The notes beneath the pieces are model-generated. The model searched no databases. It worked only from the letters and a program-made list of their open reading frames with translations, and was not told the origin of the DNA. A stretch of DNA of 8,167 nt from an uncultured beta proteobacterium (GTDB lineage Bacteria; Pseudomonadota; Gammaproteobacteria; Burkholderiales; Burkholderiaceae_C): contig CAILKA010000662.1 in assembly GCA_903834645.1 (NCBI GenBank), positions 1 to 8,167 on the forward strand. The letters are read 5' to 3'. The translations under genes were made by a program, and so were the position numbers. Shown one piece after another: positions 1 to 5,146 of this stretch (the first letter of the stretch is position 1; each line of letters opens with the position of its first letter).

Positions 1-140
1 CGTTGTCGGGCCTGTGGCTGTCGGCGCAGGAGCCGCTCCTCGTCACGGGAGTCTTCGCGCTGGCGCTCCTGGCCGTGGCGTTGCCGGTCTGGCGGGTGAT
101 GCGGCTGGATGTCACGCTGCTGCTGCAGGCGCCGCGCTGA
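1..140 (+). CDS. C-terminal end of a membrane protein, probably FtsX-like ABC transporter permease (5' truncated)
   Basis: An open frame (codons from base 3) enters from the left edge and stops with TGA at 138-140, giving the last 45 residues. It has a hydrophobic segment (about residues 14-30, rich in Leu/Ala/Val) followed by a basic, amphipathic tail containing PVWRVMRLD. A last transmembrane helix followed by a short 'PxWRxxRxD' tail is typical of FtsX/MacB-type permeases, which couple to a cytoplasmic ATPase and act on lipoproteins or peptides at the inner membrane. The DUF3299 gene two positions downstream supports this, since FtsX-type permeases and DUF3299 genes co-occur in proteobacterial operons. 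Only the tail is visible, so the family call is an inference from one helix plus context. The membrane character and reading frame are more secure than the name. Confidence 0.6.
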   Translation, partial: LSGLWLSAQEPLLVTGVFALALLAVALPVWRVMRLDVTLLLQAPR

Positions 141-241
141 CCCCGCGCCCGACCCCGCAGAACTTGCGCCATGACCGGCTCACGCTCAGCGCCATCCCCG
201 TCCGTTGAGCATGCTTACACACACCCAACCGAGGACCACCG

Positions 242-538
242 ATGAATCCCTTGCAGCCCTCCATCCGTAACTGGCAGCGCCTGGTCGCTGCCGCTGCCTT
301 GCTGGCCGTGGCCGGCGGCTCCTGGTTGGCGGTGTCGGCCGTCGCACAGACCCCGGCCAAGCTCTCCGACCACGTGCGCAAGGACATTCAGCGCCACCGT
401 GCGATGGCGGCTGCGCATGAGGGGGCGGCCCGCTGCCTGGAGTCTGGCAAGCCGGAATCGCAATGCGTGACGGAACTTCAGGCCGCCTGCAAGGGTCTGG
501 CCATCGGCAAGTACTGCGGCATGCGCCACGAGCACTGA
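242..538 (+). CDS. Small exported Cys/His protein of unknown function (98 aa)
   Basis: I do not recognise a named family. The ATG is preceded by GAGGA at 231-235, a good Shine-Dalgarno at normal spacing. Residues 1-35 form a signal peptide: a basic n-region (Arg9, Arg13), an Ala/Leu-rich core and an AVA|Q cleavage site after residue 35, so the mature protein of about 63 residues should be periplasmic. The mature part looks helical and has four cysteines (65, 75, 83, 92), which could form two disulfides or bind a metal. It ends in CGMRHEH, placing a Cys and two His within seven residues. It sits 101 bp after the permease end and 18 bp before the DUF3299 gene, so it is probably co-transcribed. 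A metal-binding or redox role is inference only. Confidence 0.8.
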   Translation: MNPLQPSIRNWQRLVAAAALLAVAGGSWLAVSAVAQTPAKLSDHVRKDIQRHRAMAAAHEGAARCLESGKPESQCVTELQAACKGLAIGKYCGMRHEH

Positions 539-556
539 GCCTCGAAGGAAGCCTGC

Positions 557-1117
557 ATGACCTCCCCCTTCCCCCGTGACCCGCGTCGTCGGCTGGCCCT
601 CGGCCAGGTTGGTGCCCTGGCTGCCGTGCTGGCTCTGCCCCTGGGCCCTTTCGGTGGTCTGGCCCGCGCGCAGCCGCCAGGCACGGGCCTGCCTCCCGGC
701 ATCGGCCAGGGCCCCGGCTTCCACGATCCGCGCAGCGCCTTCAAGCCCCTGCAGGAGAGGGAGGGCGTGGTGTCCTGGGCGCTGCTGTCATCCGTCCAGC
801 TCAAGCCCGAGCGCGCACGCGTCGTGCCCACGTTCCCGCCTGCCGTCCAGGCGCTGAACGAGAAGACGGTCAAGGTACAGGGCTTCATGCTGCCCCTCGA
901 GCCTGGGGAGCGGCAGCGCCACTTCCTGCTCTCTGCGGTGCCCACCACCTGCTCGTTTTGCGTGCCCGCGGGGCCCGAAGGCCTGGTGGAGGTGCGCACG
1001 CGCACGCCCGTGCGCTATACGGTGGACGCCATCACCGTGGAAGGCCGCATGGCCGTTCTCGCCAACGACAAGTACGGCCTGCTCTACCGCGTGACCGAGG
1101 CTGAACCGGTGCCCTGA
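557..1117 (+). CDS. DUF3299 family exported protein (186 aa)
   Basis: The start has GAAGGAA at 544-550. Residues 1-38 are an export signal with three arginines (10-12) before a hydrophobic core and an ARA|Q cleavage site; the RRRLAL stretch is Tat-like but not a perfect twin-arginine motif, so Sec export is also possible. A Pro/Gly-rich linker (about 39-56) leads to the conserved domain (about 95-183). This includes VKVQGFMLPLEPG, a PTTCSFC segment with a CxxC at Cys132/Cys135, and a C-terminal YTVDAITVEGRM region, the usual DUF3299 layout. The domain's function is not established. The CxxC may bind metal or undergo redox chemistry. In operons I recall from pseudomonads, DUF3299 follows an ABC ATPase and an FtsX-like permease in a zinc-responsive unit, consistent with the order here. 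It ends convergent to pdxH with a 12 bp gap. Confidence 0.85.
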   Translation: MTSPFPRDPRRRLALGQVGALAAVLALPLGPFGGLARAQPPGTGLPPGIGQGPGFHDPRSAFKPLQEREGVVSWALLSSVQLKPERARVVPTFPPAVQALNEKTVKVQGFMLPLEPGERQRHFLLSAVPTTCSFCVPAGPEGLVEVRTRTPVRYTVDAITVEGRMAVLANDKYGLLYRVTEAEPVP

Positions 1118-1139
1118 GTGGGCGCGGCTTCAGGGCGCC
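1108..1139. terminator. Inverted repeat spanning the convergent stop codons of the DUF3299 gene and pdxH
   Basis: GGTGCCCTGA (1108-1117) can pair with TCAGGGCGCC (1130-1139): ten base pairs with one G-T wobble and a 12-nt loop. The left arm ends with the TGA of the DUF3299 gene and the right arm begins with the complement of the pdxH TGA. Neither side has a T-run, so it is not a textbook intrinsic terminator. It may still act as a bidirectional 3' end or stabilising hairpin. Confidence 0.5.
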
Positions 1140-1777
1140 AGCCGCTCCCGCAGCCAGGTCCCGTCCTCGAGCCTGTAGCGCAACCGGTCGTGCAGCCGCG
1201 AAGGCCGGCCTTGCCAGAATTCCCAGCGGTCGGGCTCGAGCCGGAAGCCGCCCCAGTGCGGCGGACGCGGCGGGTTCAGCAGGAATTGCGCGCTGTAACG
1301 GGCAGCTGCTGCCACCAGGACGGCGCGCGATCCGATGACCTGGCTTTGCGGGGAAGCCCAGGCGCCGATGCGCGAGTCAAGCGGGCGGCTGGCGTAGTAC
1401 GCATCGGACTCCTCCTCGGAGACCTTCTCCACCCTGCCTTCGATGCGCACGACCCGCTCGAGCTCGACCCAGTGGAACTGGAGCGCGGCAAAGCCATGTG
1501 CGGCCAGCTCGCGCCCCTTGCGGCTGTCGTAGTTCGTGTACCAGACGATGCCGCGCGCATCCAGGCCCTTGATCAGCACCACGCGGGTGGAAGGCCGGCC
1601 TTCAGGCCCCACGGTGGCCAGCGTCATGGCGTTGGGCTCGGGCAGCTTCGCATCGATGGCCTGCGCGAGCCAGGCCTCGAACTGCTTGAAAGGGTCGGCC
1701 TCGGAGGCCTCCTCGTCGAGGGCGGCGCGCTCGTAGCTCTTGCGCAATTGCGCGAGGTCGTCGTGGGCAGCTTTCAT
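1130..1777 (-). CDS. pdxH: Pyridoxine/pyridoxamine 5'-phosphate oxidase PdxH
   Basis: The enzyme oxidises pyridoxine or pyridoxamine 5'-phosphate to pyridoxal 5'-phosphate with FMN and O2, the last step of vitamin B6 cofactor synthesis and salvage, in the cytosol. The 215 residues match the usual length (E. coli about 218). Family blocks appear in order: RVVLIKG (65-71) and WYTNYDSRKGREL (79-91) for FMN and substrate phosphate binding, FHWVELERVVRIEG (101-114), YYASRPLDSRIGAWASPQS (127-145), WGGFRLEP (175-182), the substrate-binding RLHDR (194-198), and the conserved C-terminal RLAP. The start is the ATG at 1775-1777; the N-terminus matches the family's short variable arm. No Shine-Dalgarno precedes it. 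A TATGCT hexamer ends 7 nt upstream, so the mRNA may be leaderless. It is a monocistronic unit, convergent with the DUF3299 gene and divergent from the nucleotidyltransferase gene. Confidence 0.97.
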   Translation of the reverse strand: MKAAHDDLAQLRKSYERAALDEEASEADPFKQFEAWLAQAIDAKLPEPNAMTLATVGPEGRPSTRVVLIKGLDARGIVWYTNYDSRKGRELAAHGFAALQFHWVELERVVRIEGRVEKVSEEESDAYYASRPLDSRIGAWASPQSQVIGSRAVLVAAAARYSAQFLLNPPRPPHWGGFRLEPDRWEFWQGRPSRLHDRLRYRLEDGTWLRERLAP

Positions 1778-1783
1778 GCAGGC

Positions 1784-1789
1784 AGCATA
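1784..1789 (-). promoter_or_regulatory. Possible -10 element of pdxH
   Basis: Read on the minus strand this is TATGCT (4 of 6 with TATAAT; fits TANNNT). Six bases separate it from the pdxH ATG, placing the expected transcription start on or next to the A of the start codon. The -35 region 17 bp upstream (CTGGCG) is poor. Weak evidence alone, but the same spacing recurs at the gene starting at 7649. Confidence 0.3.
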
Positions 1790-1845
1790 GCAAGCCAGGG
1801 ATCGCCCGCCAGGCAGCCCGCTCGTCCGACCCCGGGCACGACCTT

Positions 1846-1855
1846 AGGGAGAAGG
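1846..1855 (+). promoter_or_regulatory. Strong Shine-Dalgarno-like sequence before an alternative GTG start (1862)
   Basis: AGGGAGAAGG lies 6 nt before a GTG at 1862 that is in frame with the nucleotidyltransferase gene and would add 21 residues. It also lies between two copies of CCTTAGG (1842-1848 and 1856-1862). The added residues do not resemble the family N-terminus and their codons are less G/C-rich at third positions than the rest of the gene. The site therefore conflicts with the start chosen on protein grounds (1925). Confidence 0.35.
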
Positions 1856-1924
1856 CCTTAGGTGAAGTCACCCTTTGTGTTGCACCCACAAGCCGCGCAT
1901 CCTGAGGCCATAGGCCTGCGCAAC

Positions 1925-2542
1925 ATGAACTCCCGTCCCGTCGTCGTCGTGCTGGCTGCCGGTAGAGGCAGCCGCTTTGCCGGTACCCAGCACAAGCTCG
2001 CCCAGCCCTTTGGGGGCAACACGGTGCTGGGCTCCGTGCTGTGCAGTGCATTGGCCAGCGGATTGCCGGTGGTGGTCGTGACGATCGCCGCCCTGGCGGC
2101 GGAGGCCGCGCGTCATGTGGCCCCGCGCGACGTGATCGTCGTGCGCGACGAGGAGGCCGCGCGCGGCATGGGCCACTCGATCGCAGCGGGCGTGTCGGCC
2201 CGCCCGGAGGCCCCGGGCTGGCTCGTGCTGCCGGGTGACATGCCGCTCGTGGCACCGGCCACGCTGCTGGCGGTGGCCGACGCGGTGGCGGAGCATCCGG
2301 TGGTGTATGCGCAGCACCACGGGCGTCGGGGCCACCCGGTGGGCTTCGCCGCCGAGTTGCTGTCGGAGCTGCGCCAGCTCTCGGGCGACGAGGGCGCGCG
2401 CCGCCTGCTGGCGCGCTACCCCGCCTACGGCATCGAGCTCGACGACCCGGGCGTGCTCGTGGACGTGGACACCGTGGAAGACCTCGCCGCGGCGCGTGCG
2501 CGCACGGCTGCCGCGGGCCTGGCTGGGGCCGCCTTGGGCTGA
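1925..2542 (+). CDS. MobA/MocA-like nucleotidyltransferase (NTP_transf_3 family)
   Basis: This family transfers a nucleotide from CTP or GTP to an acceptor such as molybdopterin. MocA makes the cytosine-dinucleotide molybdenum cofactor used by xanthine-dehydrogenase-type enzymes. From the ATG at 1925 the protein is 205 residues. It begins with the signature LAAGRGSRF (10-18), followed by Lys24, which contacts the nucleotide in the family. GMGHSIAAGV (81-90) and LPGDMPLV (102-109, with metal-binding Asp105) come next, then RGHPVGF (135-141), a GDEGARRLL segment, and a C-terminal VDVDTVEDL. The RGHPV and GDEGARRLL blocks favour MocA-like over MobA. No XdhC or molybdenum-hydroxylase gene is in view, so the acceptor is unknown. 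An upstream GTG at 1862 has a better ribosome site, but its extra residues lie before the usual family start. The stop codon abuts the stop of the chaC-like gene with no base between. Confidence 0.85.
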   Translation: MNSRPVVVVLAAGRGSRFAGTQHKLAQPFGGNTVLGSVLCSALASGLPVVVVTIAALAAEAARHVAPRDVIVVRDEEAARGMGHSIAAGVSARPEAPGWLVLPGDMPLVAPATLLAVADAVAEHPVVYAQHHGRRGHPVGFAAELLSELRQLSGDEGARRLLARYPAYGIELDDPGVLVDVDTVEDLAAARARTAAAGLAGAALG

Positions 2543-2550
2543 TCAGCCCA
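2535..2550. terminator. 16-bp perfect palindrome containing both convergent stop codons
   Basis: TGGGCTGATCAGCCCA is a perfect palindrome. Its central TGATCA is the TGA of the nucleotidyltransferase gene immediately followed by the complement of the TGA of the ChaC-like gene. In RNA it can form a 6-bp stem with a GATC loop on either strand, extendable by a wobble and a C-G pair. There is no T-run. It is a candidate bidirectional transcript end or protein site. Confidence 0.45.
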
Positions 2551-3145
2551 GGCCGTGCCGGGCGGCCAGGCGCACCAGCCGCTCGATCTCGCGGTCGTTC
2601 ACGCCGTGGGCGCGCAGGGCGCGTGCCGTCTCCACCAGGTACTCCAGCGTCGTGCCGAAACGCCCGCGTGCGTGGCGCAGGATGTCGAGCATCTGGGCGT
2701 CATCGAGCCGCGCGTGGCACTGCGGGCTGTACCGGCTGAGCGTGAATGTCAGGGCCCGCACCGGGCCCTGCGGCGTGTGCGCGAGCACGAAGCGCGGGTC
2801 GTAGACGCCCGTGACCATTTCGCGCGCCCACAGCCGCTGCAGAACCTCTTCGTGCTGCCCCGGGTGCAGGCGGTAGACGATGCCGCGGCACGCACCACCC
2901 TGCAGCAGCGCGAACACCAGCCCCGGCCGCTCGGGCGTGCCCCGGTTCACGCGCGAGCGCATCCGAAGGGAACGGTGCCAGCCGTTGACGCGGGCCGTTC
3001 GCTGCTCCGTTGCCTCGAACTCGGGGCGCCAGATGAGCGAGGCGTAGCCGAAGACCCACAGCGCGTCGAGTTGCTGCAGCGTCTCGCGCACCCGGGCAAG
3101 CATGGGCGCGGGGTCGCGTTCGGGTCGCAGCAGGACGTCACTCAT
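2543..3145 (-). CDS. chaC: ChaC-like glutathione-specific gamma-glutamylcyclotransferase
   Basis: ChaC enzymes cleave glutathione to 5-oxoproline and Cys-Gly in the cytosol. The 200-residue protein carries the substrate-binding loop as FGYASLIW (32-39; most relatives have YGS, here YAS). It also has the conserved RVNGWHRSLRMRS block (52-64), a GIVYRL strand (88-93), and LWAREMVTGVYDP (105-117), whose Glu109 is at the position of the family's catalytic glutamate. The C-terminal helical block GTTLEYLVETARAL (164-177) is followed by GVNDREI, also typical. Length fits bacterial members (about 180-230). The ATG at 3143-3145 has no clear Shine-Dalgarno. A CACAAT hexamer 10 nt upstream would give a very short leader. 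The gene is transcribed alone, divergent from edd across a 160 bp shared region. Proximity to edd does not by itself imply a shared pathway. Confidence 0.9.
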   Translation of the reverse strand: MSDVLLRPERDPAPMLARVRETLQQLDALWVFGYASLIWRPEFEATEQRTARVNGWHRSLRMRSRVNRGTPERPGLVFALLQGGACRGIVYRLHPGQHEEVLQRLWAREMVTGVYDPRFVLAHTPQGPVRALTFTLSRYSPQCHARLDDAQMLDILRHARGRFGTTLEYLVETARALRAHGVNDREIERLVRLAARHGLG

Positions 3146-3227
3146 GACCCGCCCGATTGTGCGCGAGAGTACGCAGGCATCGCCTGTGCGGGCTTGATGC
3201 GGATGCGGTGGGGCACCGGGCCCCGCG

Positions 3228-3256
3228 TTGACCTTGTAACCCAGTTACACGATAAT
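3228..3256 (+). promoter_or_regulatory. Sigma70-type promoter of edd-eda
   Basis: TTGACC (3228-3233; 5 of 6 with TTGACA) and GATAAT (3251-3256; 5 of 6 with TATAAT) are separated by exactly 17 bp, the best promoter match in the window. Transcription should begin near 3262-3264, leaving a leader of about 43 nt before the edd ATG. The spacer contains the palindrome described in the next entry, so the promoter is probably repressible. Confidence 0.75.
3235..3249. promoter_or_regulatory. HexR-like operator in the edd promoter spacer
   Basis: TGTAAC-CCA-GTTACA is a perfect 6+3+6 inverted repeat lying entirely between the -35 and -10 hexamers. It has the TGTAA-N5-TTACA form of sites bound by HexR, the RpiR-family repressor of Entner-Doudoroff genes that is released by 2-keto-3-deoxy-6-phosphogluconate, the compound Edd makes and Eda cleaves. 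Position and target genes both fit repression by blocking polymerase. The hexR gene is not in the window, so the regulator's identity is inferred from motif and context. Confidence 0.7.
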
Positions 3257-3265
3257 CGAGAACGA

Positions 3266-3271
3266 GTTACA
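3266..3271 (+). promoter_or_regulatory. Extra GTTACA operator half-site at the predicted edd transcription start
   Basis: GTTACA recurs 22 bp downstream of the same arm in the main palindrome, about two helical turns. The matching left arm is degenerate. It falls just after the predicted +1, where a second repressor dimer could bind cooperatively. It could also be chance. Confidence 0.35.
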
Positions 3272-3305
3272 GCCTCGGGCCTGCTTCGCCGGGCTCCTTC
3301 GTGCC

Positions 3306-5123
3306 ATGCCGCTGCACCCCACCGTCGCCGCCGTCACCGACCGCATCCGCGCCCGCAGCGCCGACACGCGCCGTGTCTACCTCGATCGCACGGCAGCGAT
3401 GGCGGCGCGCCGCCGCGCGGTGGACCGCACCGGCTGCTCCAACCTCGCCCACGCCTGGGCGGCGCTGCCGGCCAGCGACAAGCTGCGCGTGGTGGCCGAG
3501 CGCGCACCCAACCTCGCCATCGTCACCGCCTACAACGACATGCTGTCGGCGCACCAGCCCTACGAGGGCTTCCCGGCCGTGATCCGCGACGAGGCCCGCC
3601 GTCACGGCGCCACTGCGCAGGTGGCCGGCGGCGTGCCCGCGATGTGCGACGGCGTCACGCAGGGCGAGCCGGGAATGGAGCTGAGCCTCTTCTCGCGCGA
3701 CACGATCGCCATGGGCACCGCGGTGGCGTTGACGCACGACATGTACGACGGCGCGCTGCTGCTCGGCGTGTGCGACAAGATCGTGCCGGGGCTGCTCATC
3801 GGCGCGCTGCACTTTGGCCACCTGCCTTGCGTCTTCGTGCCTGCCGGCCCGATGAGCTCGGGCCTGCCCAACAAGGAGCGGGCTGCGGTGCGCGAGCGCC
3901 ATGCACAGGGGCTCGTGGGTCGTGAAACCCTGCTCGAGGCGGAGAGCGCCTCGTACCACGGCCCGGGCACCTGCACCTTCTACGGCACGGCCAACAGCAA
4001 CCAGATGCTGCTCGAGGCGATGGGGCTGCACGTGCCGGGTGCAGCCTTCGTGCACCCGCATGCCGGCCTGCGCGAGGCGCTCACGCGCGAGGCGGTGCGC
4101 ACCGTGCTGCACCGCGCCGGCACGGCCTGCGCCCCGATCGGGCAGGTGGTCGACGAGCGCGCGATCGTCAACGCGATGGCAGCGCTGCTGGCCACCGGCG
4201 GCTCCACCAACCACCTCATCCACTGGGTGGCGGTGGCGCGCGCCGCCGGCATCCTCATCGACTGGAACGACTTCTCCGAGCTCTCCTCGGTGGTGCCGCT
4301 GCTGTCGCGCGTGTACCCCAACGGCAGCGCCGACGTGAACGCCTTCGAGACCGCCGGCGGCCCGGGCTTCGTGCTGCGCGAGCTCGTCGACAGCGGCCTG
4401 GCGCACGGCGACGTGACCACGGTTCGCGGCCCGGGCCTGCAGGCCTATGCGACCGTTCCCAGCCTCGAGGACGGACGCCTGCACTGGGTGCCGCGTCCCA
4501 CTGCCAGTGGGGACGATACGGTGCTGCGTCCCGCGGCCGACCCGTTCTCGCCCACTGGCGGCCTGCGCCTGCTGCAGGGCAACCTCGGGCGCGCCGTGAT
4601 CAAGGCTTCGGCCGTGCCGCAGGACCGTCACGTGATCGAGGCCCCGGCGCGGGTCTTCGACTCGCAGCAGGCGCTGCACGCGGCCTTCAAGGCGGGCGAG
4701 CTCGATCGCGATGTGGTGGCGGTGGTGCGCTTCCAGGGGCCGCGCGCCAACGGCATGCCCGAGCTGCACAACCTCACGCCGCCGCTGTCGGTGCTGCAGG
4801 ACAAGGGCTTTCGCGTGGCCCTCGTCACCGACGGCCGCATGAGTGGCGCTTCGGGCAAGGTGCCCGCAGCCATCCACGTGAGCCCGGAGGCCCTGGCCGG
4901 CGGGTCGCTGGCGCGCGTGCGCGATGGCGACGTCATCCGCCTGGATGCCGTGGCCGGCACGCTCGAGGCCCTGGTGCCTGAGCGCGAGTGGGCGGCCCGC
5001 GAGCCCGCCTCGCGCAGCGCTGCCGAGGAGCAGGGCTGCGCGCACGGCCTGGGGCGCGAGTTGTTCGCCGGCCTGCGGCGCAACGTGACGAGCGCGGAAG
5101 AAGGCGCCGTCACCTGGCTGTGA
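3306..5123 (+). CDS. edd: Phosphogluconate dehydratase Edd (Entner-Doudoroff pathway)
   Basis: Edd dehydrates 6-phosphogluconate to 2-keto-3-deoxy-6-phosphogluconate in the cytosol. The 605 residues match the family (E. coli about 603) and exceed the roughly 560-620 range of the related dihydroxyacid dehydratase IlvD in no informative way; the sequence blocks decide. Iron-sulfur cysteines are at 114 (PAMCDGVTQGEPGMELS), 156 (GVCDKIVPG) and 223 (PGTCTFYGTANSNQM). Also present are TAYNDMLSAHQPYEGFP (74-90), the GPMSSGLPNK block (181-190), GGSTNHLIH and, near the C-terminus, DGRMSGASGKVPAAIHVSPEA, the IlvD/Edd signature. The ATG at 3306 gives the expected N-terminus, although no Shine-Dalgarno is visible before it. 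eda follows after 23 bp, forming an operon driven by the promoter at 3228-3256. Codon use is like its neighbours, with no sign of transfer or damage. Confidence 0.97.
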   Translation: MPLHPTVAAVTDRIRARSADTRRVYLDRTAAMAARRRAVDRTGCSNLAHAWAALPASDKLRVVAERAPNLAIVTAYNDMLSAHQPYEGFPAVIRDEARRHGATAQVAGGVPAMCDGVTQGEPGMELSLFSRDTIAMGTAVALTHDMYDGALLLGVCDKIVPGLLIGALHFGHLPCVFVPAGPMSSGLPNKERAAVRERHAQGLVGRETLLEAESASYHGPGTCTFYGTANSNQMLLEAMGLHVPGAAFVHPHAGLREALTREAVRTVLHRAGTACAPIGQVVDERAIVNAMAALLATGGSTNHLIHWVAVARAAGILIDWNDFSELSSVVPLLSRVYPNGSADVNAFETAGGPGFVLRELVDSGLAHGDVTTVRGPGLQAYATVPSLEDGRLHWVPRPTASGDDTVLRPAADPFSPTGGLRLLQGNLGRAVIKASAVPQDRHVIEAPARVFDSQQALHAAFKAGELDRDVVAVVRFQGPRANGMPELHNLTPPLSVLQDKGFRVALVTDGRMSGASGKVPAAIHVSPEALAGGSLARVRDGDVIRLDAVAGTLEALVPEREWAAREPASRSAAEEQGCAHGLGRELFAGLRRNVTSAEEGAVTWL

Positions 5124-5130
5124 GCGAACT

Positions 5131-5136
5131 GAGGAG
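5131..5136 (+). promoter_or_regulatory. Ribosome binding site of eda
   Basis: GAGGAG stands 10 nt before the ATG at 5147. It fixes the eda start within a frame that is open further upstream inside edd. It lies in the 23 bp gap between the edd stop and eda. Confidence 0.8.
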
Positions 5137-5146
5137 CAGTTGCCCC

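Noticed and set aside
1118..1861. A 247-codon plus-strand frame directly after the DUF3299 stop, opposite pdxH
   Set aside because: It is the antisense frame of pdxH plus its upstream region. There is no ribosome site and the translation resembles no family; pdxH on the other strand is complete.
3210..3224. GGGGC-ACCGG-GCCCC hairpin upstream of the edd promoter
   Set aside because: It is a five-bp GC stem, easily expected by chance here, and lies upstream of the -35 element with no gene ending nearby that would need a terminator.
2555..3925. A 456-codon plus-strand frame over the ChaC-like gene and the start of edd
   Set aside because: It crosses the edd promoter and operator and overlaps two well-supported genes in wrong frames. 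Its translation is dominated by Arg, His, Pro and Ala.
3267..5045. A 592-codon open frame on the minus strand
   Set aside because: It lies wholly opposite edd, whose iron-sulfur cysteines and family blocks are intact. Its translation is His/Arg/Ala-rich with no recognisable domain, as expected for an antisense frame in GC-rich DNA.
4988..5146. Upstream extension of eda to 4988
   Set aside because: The extra 53 codons overlap edd, are Arg-rich and unlike any Eda N-terminus. The ATG at 5147 has a proper GAGGAG site and gives the normal Eda length.
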